DNA from: CAMEON01 sp045602325
GTDB lineage: Bacteria; Bacillota; Clostridia; Oscillospirales; CAG-272
Direction of reading: 5' to 3'
DNA: 17,303 nucleotides
Assembly (NCBI GenBank): GCA_045602325.1
Contig: JAZSBH010000089.1
Coordinates: 1-17,303 of the forward strand
This document shows positions 6,841 to 13,820 of the stretch, in pieces. The notes below the pieces were generated by a model. That model was not told where the DNA came from. It was given only the letters and a program-made list of their open reading frames with translations, and did not search any database. The first letter of the stretch is position 1. Each line of letters opens with the position of its first letter. The position numbers were made by a program, and so were the translations under genes.

Positions 6841-6912
6841 CCCAAAGTTTTTGGGAAGACATGAAACCCTTTTTGTAAAAAGGGTTTCATGCGGGGCTTG
6901 GGGCAGAGCCCC
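6841..6912. repeat. Triple-hairpin intergenic element in the LeuA-like gene leader
   Basis: Three adjacent hairpins lie between the T-box terminator and the LeuA-like gene. They are CCCAAA/TTTGGG (6841-6846 and 6850-6855), a strong stem near 6860-6873 with 6878-6891 (CATGAAACCC/GGGTTTCATG with an A/T-rich top), and GGGGCT/AGCCCC (6893-6898 and 6907-6912). The modular hairpin pattern looks like a dispersed intergenic repeat of clostridial genomes rather than part of the T-box. It ends only 24 nt before the start codon. Confidence 0.6.
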
Positions 6913-6935
6913 AATACAATGAAAAGGAGATTCCC

Positions 6936-8318
6936 ATGAGAATTGCCGACCGTACCCTGTGCAGAGAGAACTGCACCTTCAGCTTCAAGGAAAAGATCGA
7001 AATTTGCCGTCAGCTTGAAAAGCTGAAGGTGGACGTCATTGAGCTTCCCGCCATTGAGAATCCCAAGACCGATATTCTGTTCGTCCGTACTGCGTCTTCC
7101 TTTGTGGGGAACTGTGTCCTGTCGGTGTGCGTGGGCATGACCGCTGAGAGCTTTGAACAGGCGGCGCAGGCCATTTCTGCCGCGAAGCACCCCCGCCTGC
7201 GGATCGAGGTGCCGGTATCCCCCGTCGGTATGGAGTACGGTGCTCACAAGAAGCCCCCCAAGATGATCGAATGGGTGTCGGCTACGGTCGCTAAGGCCAA
7301 AGCAGTTTGCGCCGACGTGGAGCTTTGCGCCGTGGACGCCACCCGTGCCGAGCCCGCATTCCTGACCGCTATCCTGACTGCTGCCAAGGAGGCAGGTGCT
7401 ACCGCCGTGACCGTCTGTGACAGCACGGGTGAGAAGATGCCCGACGAGTTCGCCGCTTTTGTGAAAGGTGTGATCGAGACCGTGGGCATGCCCGTGGGTG
7501 TGTCCTGCGACGATAAGAACGCCATGGCCGCCGCCGCCGCCATTCTGGCCATTCGTGGCGGAGCCGATACTGTCAAGACCGCCGTGGAAGGGGCGTGTGT
7601 ATCTCTGGAAGCGTTCTGCGGCATCATCAAGAACTGCGGCAACCACTACGGCTTTGACGCCCGCGTACAGCTTACCGAGTACCATCGCATCGTCCGTCAG
7701 ATCTCCCGCATCGTGGCAGGGAAGGGCATCGACCGTAGTGCATCCCTGAACGTGGCCACCTCCGCCGAGGCGGGTTTTACCCTGGACGCACAGGATGATA
7801 AAGCCGCCGTCGCCGCCGCTGTGGCCAAGCTGGGCTACGACCTCTCCGAGGAGGATATGGATGCCGTCTACAACGAGTTTGTCCGCGTCGCCGCCAAGAA
7901 GACGGTGGGTGCCAAGGAGCTGGAGGCTATCATTTCGGGCGTAGCCATGCAGGTGCCTCCCACCTACACCCTGATCAGCTACATGGTCAACAGCTCGGGC
8001 GGAAACGCCCTAGCCGCCTCTGCCCAGATCGTACTGGACAAGAATGGTCAACAGTTGCAGGGGATCTGCATGGGCGACGGCCCCATCGACGCCGCCTTCG
8101 TAGCCCTGGAGCAGATCATGGGCTGTCACTTTGAACTGGACGATTTCCAGATCCAGGCCGTTACCGAAGGTAAGGAGGCCATGGGCTCGGCCATCGTCAA
8201 GCTCCGCGCTGACGGCAAGCTTTACGCGGGAACGGGTATTTCCACCGATATCATCGGTGCCTCCATCCGCGCGTACTTGAGCGCCGTCAACAAGATCGTA
8301 TTTGAACAGACCGTTTGA
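6936..8318 (+). CDS. 2-isopropylmalate synthase-like protein with degenerate active site and intact LeuA dimer domain
   Basis: This 460-residue protein has the two-part layout of 2-isopropylmalate synthase: a DRE-TIM barrel (about 1-270), a helical linker, and a LeuA allosteric/dimer domain (about 335-455). The C-terminal domain is well kept, with MGDGPIDAAFVALEQI and GTGISTDIIGASIRAYLSAVN. The barrel keeps LCAVDATRAEPAFL, VTVCDSTGEKMPDEF and IRGGADTVKTAVEG. The catalytic motifs, however, are lost. The N-terminal DxTLRDGxQ reads DRTLCRENC (residues 5-13), replacing the catalytic Arg and metal-ligand Asp. HxHND reads SCDDK (190-194), replacing both metal-ligand His. GERxGN is also absent. AGGAG precedes the ATG. 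It is controlled by the leucine T-box and precedes the CoA ligase fusion by 37 nt. It is probably not a working synthase; a leucine-sensing, scaffold or altered catalytic role is inferred. Confidence 0.85.
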   Translation: MRIADRTLCRENCTFSFKEKIEICRQLEKLKVDVIELPAIENPKTDILFVRTASSFVGNCVLSVCVGMTAESFEQAAQAISAAKHPRLRIEVPVSPVGMEYGAHKKPPKMIEWVSATVAKAKAVCADVELCAVDATRAEPAFLTAILTAAKEAGATAVTVCDSTGEKMPDEFAAFVKGVIETVGMPVGVSCDDKNAMAAAAAILAIRGGADTVKTAVEGACVSLEAFCGIIKNCGNHYGFDARVQLTEYHRIVRQISRIVAGKGIDRSASLNVATSAEAGFTLDAQDDKAAVAAAVAKLGYDLSEEDMDAVYNEFVRVAAKKTVGAKELEAIISGVAMQVPPTYTLISYMVNSSGGNALAASAQIVLDKNGQQLQGICMGDGPIDAAFVALEQIMGCHFELDDFQIQAVTEGKEAMGSAIVKLRADGKLYAGTGISTDIIGASIRAYLSAVNKIVFEQTV

Positions 8319-8355
8319 TCCCTTGATAAGCCCTTGATTAAGGAAGGAATAAACC

Positions 8356-10872
8356 ATGAAACTCTCATTTTCCACCAAAGGGTGGCACAACCATACATTC
8401 GATGAATTCTGCGATATGGCCTCCTCGCTGGGCTTTGCCGGTGTGGAGATCCACAACATCCACGGCCCCATGTTCACCGACCGTGACGGTGCTTTCTATG
8501 ACTACGCCGCCGCCGCGACCCTGCGTCGCCTGTACGAGAAGAAGCTGACCGTCCCCTGCATCGACTGCCTTATCGATCCCTCCGACGCTGCCCGCGCCGT
8601 TGAGTCCGAGGCCGAGATCCTGCACTGCATGGACGTAGCGGGCAATCTCCGCATCCCGAATATCCGCCTGCGTACCGCCGCCGCCACCGAGGCGGACACA
8701 CCCGCCGCTATGGAAGCCGTGGCCGCACTGATCACCCGTGTTCTCCCCGAGGCCGAGGCCCGTGGAGTCTGCCTCCTGATGGAGACCTCGGGTCTGTTCT
8801 GTAAGTCTTCCACTCTGCGCGACCTGCTGGATCGCTTTGCCAGCGACAGCTTTGGCGCGCTGTGGCAGCTGTCCGCCGCCAACTTCGGCGGTGGCGAGAC
8901 CCCCGAGGAAATCATCAAGAACCTGGGTGCCTACGTCCGTCACGTCCACTTCTGCGACACCAGACGAACCGACGACGGACTGGAATTCTGCCTGGCAGGC
9001 GAGGGTGAGCTCCCCATCGCCGAGATCATGCTGGCCCTCCGCTCGGTCAACTACGACGGCCACATCTCCCTGGTCTGGGATCCCCGCTGGTGCGAGGAGC
9101 TGGACGACATGGAGATCATTCTTTCCCAGTTCGCCAGCTTCATGAAGCAGTTCGACGATCCCTCCCGCAAGCGCCGTACCCTCTACTTCAACCGCGCCCA
9201 CACGGGTGAGTACGTTTGGGAAAAGGATCAGCTCATTGATCTGACCTTCTCCCAGGTGCTGGATCGCATGGTGGAGGAATTCCCCGATCAGTACGCCTTC
9301 AAGTACACCACCCTGGACTACACCCGCACCTACTCCGAGTTCCGCGACGATGTGGACACCTTCGCCCGCGCCCTCATTTCCATGGGGGTCAAGGCAGGAA
9401 CCCACGTAGCCGTTTGGGCATCCAACGTACCCCAGTGGTACATTGCCTTCTGGGCCACCGTCAAGCTGGGCGCCGTGCTGGTCACGGTCAATACCGCCTA
9501 CAAGATCCACGAGGTGGAGTACCTGCTCCGCCAGTCGGATACCCACACCCTCATTATGACCGAGGGGGCGAAGGACTGCCATTACGGCAAGATCGTCGCC
9601 GAGCTCTGCCCCGAGCTGGAGACTCTGCGTCCCGGCACCCCTCTCCACGCCCGCCGTCTGCCCTTCCTCCGCAACGTCATCACGGTTGGCTACCGCCAGA
9701 AGGGATGCATGGAGTGGCACGAGGCGGTCTCCCGTTCAGTGCAGGTCCCCGTGGAGGAGGTTCACCGCATGGCCGCCGCCGTCAACAAGGACGACGTTTG
9801 CAATATGCAGTATACCTCGGGTACCACGGGCTTCCCCAAGGGCGTTATGCTGACCCACTACAACGTAGTTAACAACGGTAAATACATCGGCGATCACATG
9901 GAGCTGTCCACCGCCGACCGCATGATGATCCAGGTGCCCATGTTCCACTGCTTCGGTATGGTCTTGTCCATGACCGCCTCCATGACCCACGGCGCCACCA
10001 TGTATCCCCTGCCCTACTTCTCCCCCAAGCCCGCGCTGGCTTGCGTCCACAACGAGCACATCACCGCCTTCAACGGCGTGCCCACCATGTTCATTGCCAT
10101 GATGCAGCACGAGGATTTCGCCAAGACCGACTTTTCCTACATGAGAATCGGCATCATGGCGGGTGCCAACTGCCCCGCTGACCTCATGAAGAAGGCCGCT
10201 CAGCCCGATGTTATGAATATGCGGGAGATCGTGTCGGTTTACGGTCAGACCGAGGCCGCCCCCGGCTGTACCATGTCCAGCTACTACGACAGTCTGGAGG
10301 TCCGCACCGAGACAGTGGGCTCCGCCTTTGCCAACGTGGAGTGCAAGATCATTGACCCCGAGACGGGTCTGGACTGCCCCGACGGTGTCAACGGTGAGTT
10401 CGTTGCCCGCGGCTACAACATCATGAAGGGCTACTACAAGATGCCCAAGGCCACCGCCGAGACCATCGACGCCGACGGCTGGCTCCACACGGGCGACCTG
10501 GCCTGCCGCCGCCCCGACGGAAACTACCTCATCACCGGCCGCCTCAAGGACATGATCATCCGCGGCGGCGAGAACATCTACCCCAAGGAGATCGAGGAGT
10601 TCATCTACACCCATCCCAAGGTGCGTGATGTTCAGGTCATCGGTGTCCCCGACCAGCAGTACGGCGAGGAGATTATGGCCTGCATCATCCTCAAAGAGGG
10701 TGAGACCATGACGGTGGAGGAGATGAAGCAGTACATCCTCGACCACATGGCCCGCCATAAGGTGCCCCGCTACATCGACTTCGTGGAGAAGTTCCCCATG
10801 AACGCCGCGGGTAAGATCCTTAAGTACAAGATGAGGGAAGAAGCAGCGGAACGGTTGGGGTTGAAGAAATAA
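8356..10872 (+). CDS. Fusion protein: sugar-isomerase-like TIM barrel + AMP-forming acyl-CoA synthetase
   Basis: An 838-residue two-enzyme fusion. Residues ~1-265 form a xylose-isomerase-like/AP-endonuclease-2 TIM barrel (opening MKLSFSTKGWHNHTFDEFCDMASSLGFAGVEI). It keeps Glu143 in LLMETSG, HVHFCD (196-201) and GEGELPIAEI, but some usual metal ligands look changed: the usual D-x-x-H strand reads ALWQLSAAN and the final Glu strand reads ISLVWDP. Residues ~275-838 form a full acyl-CoA synthetase. Its motifs are YTSGTTGFPKG (486-496), YGQTE (629-633), GWLHTGDL, GRLKDMIIRGGENIYPKEIEE (from 728) and the catalytic Lys820 in NAAGKILK. The ligase is therefore predicted to be active, activating a carboxylate via acyl-AMP to acyl-CoA. 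AAGGAAGG lies before the ATG. There is no frame break at the junction. The acid substrate is unknown. Confidence 0.9.
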   Translation: MKLSFSTKGWHNHTFDEFCDMASSLGFAGVEIHNIHGPMFTDRDGAFYDYAAAATLRRLYEKKLTVPCIDCLIDPSDAARAVESEAEILHCMDVAGNLRIPNIRLRTAAATEADTPAAMEAVAALITRVLPEAEARGVCLLMETSGLFCKSSTLRDLLDRFASDSFGALWQLSAANFGGGETPEEIIKNLGAYVRHVHFCDTRRTDDGLEFCLAGEGELPIAEIMLALRSVNYDGHISLVWDPRWCEELDDMEIILSQFASFMKQFDDPSRKRRTLYFNRAHTGEYVWEKDQLIDLTFSQVLDRMVEEFPDQYAFKYTTLDYTRTYSEFRDDVDTFARALISMGVKAGTHVAVWASNVPQWYIAFWATVKLGAVLVTVNTAYKIHEVEYLLRQSDTHTLIMTEGAKDCHYGKIVAELCPELETLRPGTPLHARRLPFLRNVITVGYRQKGCMEWHEAVSRSVQVPVEEVHRMAAAVNKDDVCNMQYTSGTTGFPKGVMLTHYNVVNNGKYIGDHMELSTADRMMIQVPMFHCFGMVLSMTASMTHGATMYPLPYFSPKPALACVHNEHITAFNGVPTMFIAMMQHEDFAKTDFSYMRIGIMAGANCPADLMKKAAQPDVMNMREIVSVYGQTEAAPGCTMSSYYDSLEVRTETVGSAFANVECKIIDPETGLDCPDGVNGEFVARGYNIMKGYYKMPKATAETIDADGWLHTGDLACRRPDGNYLITGRLKDMIIRGGENIYPKEIEEFIYTHPKVRDVQVIGVPDQQYGEEIMACIILKEGETMTVEEMKQYILDHMARHKVPRYIDFVEKFPMNAAGKILKYKMREEAAERLGLKK

Positions 10873-10901
10873 ATCGCAGTTTAGCGGTGGGCGTTTTCTA
10901 T

Positions 10902-11060
10902 GAGGCCCCCTCCGGGAGGGGGCTCCGCGCAGCGGTGGGGGAGCCCGCGTGCATAGAGAGAAAAGCTCTTTTCCGATAAAGAGAATTAGGCTTTTAGTTC
11001 GCGCACTCTCCCTCAGTCGCCGGGGGTAAGCCGCCGGCGACAGCTCCCTCCCGGAGGGCG
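10902..11060. repeat. GC-rich palindromic intergenic element
   Basis: The 250-base gap after the fusion gene holds several GC-rich hairpins: GAGGCCCCCTCC with GGAGGGGGCTC (10902-10924, one bulge), GGCTCC/GGAGCC (10921-10926 and 10940-10945) and GTCGCCGG/CCGGCGAC (11016-11023 and 11034-11041). A second CTCCCTCCCGGAGGG palindrome lies at about 11044-11058. The CTCCC(T)C-GGAGGG core occurs twice. This is the look of a REP-like dispersed element of gut Clostridia. It could act as an attenuator or mRNA stabiliser between the fusion and the amidohydrolase. No clear promoter for the next gene is seen. Confidence 0.6.
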
Positions 11061-11122
11061 CCCTAAGGCTGTGCCAACCCACCGACAGACCCAAATTTGA
11101 AGCATCCAAACAAAGAAACATT

Positions 11123-11983
11123 ATGAACAATCAATACACCATCATTGACGCCCATTGCCACGTCTACCCCGAAAAGATCGCGGCCAAGGCAGTGGAATCT
11201 ACCGATCATTTTTATGACACCCACGCCCACGGGCAGGGAACCGTTACCGACCTTCTGACCGTCGGAGGGGCGGCGGGGTGCGACGGCTATGTGATCCAAT
11301 CGGTCGCCTCCACCCCTCACCACGTGGAGTCCATCAACCGCTTTATTGCCACGGCTATAACCGAGGCCGAGGGTCAAGGGCATGGCGGTAAACTCACGGG
11401 GCTAGGGACTCTCCACCCCGACCATCCCGACCTGCGTGGGGCGGTGGAGGACATTGTCTCCCACGGGCTCCATGGGGTCAAGCTCCATCCCGATATGCAG
11501 AAATTTCATATCGACGCTCCCCATGCCTACCCCATCTACGAGCTATGCGTAGAGTATGATCTCCCTATCCTCATGCACATGGGGGATCCCCGCTTTGACT
11601 ACTCTCATCCCGACCGACTCTACCGTGTTATGAGCAACTTTCCCACTCTTGTGGTAGTGGGTGCCCACATGGGGGGCTGGGCCAACTGGGATTACGCCTG
11701 CCAGCGGCTGTCGGACTTCCCAAATCTCTACGTGGATACCTCCTCCAGCATGGCGACTCCTGCTAAGGAGTACGGCATTGAGCCCCACGTCGAATCCCTC
11801 ACCCCCGAGCATACCGTCCGTCTCATCCGCTTGTGGGGTGCTGACAAGGTGCTGTTCGGCAGCGATTATCCCATGTGGTCGCAGGAGGATGATCTGGAGG
11901 TTTTCTTTGAGATGGGGCTTTCCGAGGAAGAAAACCGCGCCATCCTGTCCGAGAATGCCCGTCGGGTGTTTCGGATGAGATGA
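11123..11983 (+). CDS. Amidohydrolase_2 family metal-dependent hydrolase or decarboxylase
   Basis: A 286-residue TIM-barrel amidohydrolase of the amidohydrolase_2 group (related to ACMSD, gamma-resorcylate and 4-oxalomesaconate-type enzymes). The N-terminal metal motif is DAHCHVYP (H-x-H at residues 11 and 13). GVKLHPD follows, then HMGDP, the metal/catalytic GAHMGGW and the terminal catalytic Asp in LFGSDYPMW. All expected ligands are present, so it should be active on a carboxylated or carbonyl substrate in the cytoplasm. The ribosome site is weak (AAAGAAA before the ATG). It lies 250 nt after the CoA-ligase fusion with the same orientation, so it may be co-transcribed, but the repeat between them makes this uncertain. 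The substrate is unknown. Confidence 0.88.
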   Translation: MNNQYTIIDAHCHVYPEKIAAKAVESTDHFYDTHAHGQGTVTDLLTVGGAAGCDGYVIQSVASTPHHVESINRFIATAITEAEGQGHGGKLTGLGTLHPDHPDLRGAVEDIVSHGLHGVKLHPDMQKFHIDAPHAYPIYELCVEYDLPILMHMGDPRFDYSHPDRLYRVMSNFPTLVVVGAHMGGWANWDYACQRLSDFPNLYVDTSSSMATPAKEYGIEPHVESLTPEHTVRLIRLWGADKVLFGSDYPMWSQEDDLEVFFEMGLSEEENRAILSENARRVFRMR

Positions 11984-11996
11984 GCGCAAAAAAATG

Positions 11997-12026
11997 AAAC
12001 CCACCCGTAAAAAAGCGGGTGGGTTT
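11997..12026. terminator. Bidirectional rho-independent terminator
   Basis: AAACCCACCCG (11997-12007) pairs perfectly with CGGGTGGGTTT (12016-12026). A T-run follows on the + strand (to 12026), and a run of seven T follows on the minus strand (opposite 11988-11994). It sits between the convergent amidohydrolase (stop at 11983) and sigma-factor gene (stop at 12044), and can serve both. Confidence 0.88.
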
Positions 12027-12043
12027 TGCTATGGAAACGGGGG

Positions 12044-13675
12044 TTACTTCACGATCAGCTCCATGGCCACGGTGCTGATGGCGGGCTCGGCGGGGATCTC
12101 GAGGATGCCCTTGTCTACCATGGAATCCAGCAGGATACCGCGGATGTCGAACAGGGACATGGTCACGCAGTAGTTCAACTGATCTTCAAGAACGGTGTGG
12201 CCTTCCTTGCGGAGCATCTCCACGGTGCGGTTAAAGACAGTCTGCATAGCCTCCTGCAAGGCGGCAAACTCCGGCAGAGCAGAGACCTGCTTGCGGATGG
12301 ATTCCTTTTCTCCGTCTCGGAAGGTGACGATATTGGGGATGACACGGCCCTCTTCGTCGATGGAGAAGGTGTAGGGGTTGCGGCGGTCATCGAAAATCGC
12401 CTTTTCGGTGGCGGTCAGTTCATGCACGCGCTTGTCGGTTCGGATCATTTCACCGATGAGCTTGATGGTGGGGGTGTTCCATGTTGCGGCACGATTCCAC
12501 ATATCCCACTTGCCGATCTGGTAGCTCCAGAACTGGGTGCTGTCAGAATCCATGGAGCCCGAATGTCCCACGAACCACTGGTCGGGAAGGGAGTTACCCT
12601 CATAGCCTACAAAGCCCCAGTTATTGTCGGGATGGGCGTGCTTAACGGGAAAATCGAGGGTATAGCCGTCGCAATCCTCAATGCAGTAATCCAGAAGCTC
12701 CAGCACCATGAGCCATTTCAACTCCCCGTCGGTCATTCTTTCGGGTACAAAGCACCCTGTGCGGTAGATGGAGATGGCCTTTTCCATAACGGTATCATAA
12801 CGTTCTGCCCAATCACGGGTCAGCATAATCAGCTCGTTGCGGATAGCTACCTGCAAGTCACGGCTCATGATATAAAAATTGGTCACATATCTGTTGCCGA
12901 CCTCTTTGAGAAGTCCCGCATCCACCAGCGCGCGGATCTCCTCCTCCATGTAGGGCATCGCCACGCCTACGGCTACCGCCAGTTCCTCGGCGGTAGACGG
13001 GTTGTTGCTGGCTTCCAGCAGGATATTCTTGGGGAGCATACGCCGTACTGCCGACCAGGGCAGACCGCTTTCCTGCCGTCCTGTTGCCTCAAAATGTACT
13101 TCCTCGGGTTTATAACTTTTCGATCCAAATTCTCTTGCCATTTTCATTCCCTCCTTGAGAAGATTACGGGAGCGGAACAGACGGGATTTCACCGTGCCCT
13201 CGGGCTCGCCCAAGTCAGCGGCGATGTCTTTGACCGCCCTGTCCTGAATGTAGAAGGCCACCACCACCTCGCGATAGTCCCGACCCAGAAAAGCCAGCTC
13301 ACGGCGCAGGATGGCCATTTCTTCGTCGCGGGCGTATTCCTCGGCCACCGAAGGGGATATGTTGTAGCCCCCTGCGGTCAGGATATGTTCGGTTTCGGGA
13401 TCGTCGGGGTCGATGAAGGAATCAAACTCACCGCGGCGGTGTTTGGTCTTGGCCCACAGGGCATAGCGGTTGCGCGCGATCTGCCATACCCATGCGGTGA
13501 AGCTCAGGATCTCCAAACCCTCGTGCAGGGCGGTCAGCACCTGGAAGGTGATGTCGGACGCTAGATCCTCGGCCTCGTGTGAGTCGCCGGTCTTGCGGAG
13601 GCAGTAGTAGAAGATCTTTCCCATGTACTCCTGCCCATAGATTTCGGCGAGGCGTTTGTTTTCGGTGTCGGTCAT
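12044..13675 (-). CDS. ECF-type sigma-70 factor with large C-terminal extension
   Basis: A 543-residue protein. The first ~190 residues are an extracytoplasmic-function sigma factor. Sigma region 2 lies at about 15-80 (KIFYYCLRKTGDSHEAEDLASDITFQVLTAL ... FTAWVWQIARNRYALWAK). Region 4 lies at about 128-180 (LGRDYREVVVAFYIQDRAVKDIAADLGEPEGTVKSRLFRSRNLL), with the GTVKSRLFR recognition helix. The remaining ~350 residues form an extension with a winged-helix-like part (NNPSTAEELAVAVGVAMPYMEEEIRALVDAGLLKEVGNRYV) and an aromatic-rich part with several Trp (DQWFVGHSGSMDSDSTQFWSYQIGKWDMWNRAATW). Ordinary ECF factors end near 190. The ATG at 13675 is chosen because AGGAG is 8 nt upstream; a GTG three codons earlier is also in frame. 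No anti-sigma gene is adjacent, so the extension may be the sensory part. Confidence 0.87.
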   Translation of the reverse strand: MTDTENKRLAEIYGQEYMGKIFYYCLRKTGDSHEAEDLASDITFQVLTALHEGLEILSFTAWVWQIARNRYALWAKTKHRRGEFDSFIDPDDPETEHILTAGGYNISPSVAEEYARDEEMAILRRELAFLGRDYREVVVAFYIQDRAVKDIAADLGEPEGTVKSRLFRSRNLLKEGMKMAREFGSKSYKPEEVHFEATGRQESGLPWSAVRRMLPKNILLEASNNPSTAEELAVAVGVAMPYMEEEIRALVDAGLLKEVGNRYVTNFYIMSRDLQVAIRNELIMLTRDWAERYDTVMEKAISIYRTGCFVPERMTDGELKWLMVLELLDYCIEDCDGYTLDFPVKHAHPDNNWGFVGYEGNSLPDQWFVGHSGSMDSDSTQFWSYQIGKWDMWNRAATWNTPTIKLIGEMIRTDKRVHELTATEKAIFDDRRNPYTFSIDEEGRVIPNIVTFRDGEKESIRKQVSALPEFAALQEAMQTVFNRTVEMLRKEGHTVLEDQLNYCVTMSLFDIRGILLDSMVDKGILEIPAEPAISTVAMELIVK

Positions 13676-13755
13676 GTTCCTCACTCCTTTCGGTCATATA
13701 GTGTGCGGAGGGAGCCTCAGAGAGCAGTCGCTCCCCGATAAACTGCAATTTGAAA

Positions 13756-13789
13756 TTCCCCACGGAAAGCCTCAGCCATCCGTGGGGAA
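13756..13789. terminator. Hairpin between the surface-protein and sigma-factor genes
   Basis: An 11-bp perfect stem TTCCCCACGGA/TCCGTGGGGAA (13756-13766 and 13779-13789) lies 32 bases after the stop of the surface-protein gene. On the minus strand it is followed only by TTTCAAATT; a better T-run (CCGTTTTTA) lies on the + side, where no gene ends. It is probably the leftward gene's terminator, of moderate quality. It would separate that gene from the sigma factor. Confidence 0.6.
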
Positions 13790-13820
13790 CCGTTTTTATG
13801 GAATCGCAGGCGGGGAAGCA

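Noticed and set aside
6936..8318. Straightforward annotation as leucine biosynthesis gene leuA
   Set aside because: The catalytic Arg and all three metal ligands are replaced, and no leuB/C/D neighbours exist; naming it leuA would overstate the evidence.
8365..11130. Two long minus-strand open frames opposite the CoA-ligase fusion
   Set aside because: Compositional shadows of a GC-rich gene; no start signals or motifs. The + frame carries all acyl-CoA synthetase motifs.
12026..13564. Long + strand open frame opposite the sigma factor
   Set aside because: It is the antisense shadow of a well-supported sigma-factor gene. Its translation is low-complexity (His/Gly/Val-rich) with no domain, and the minus-strand gene has a ribosome site and clear motifs.
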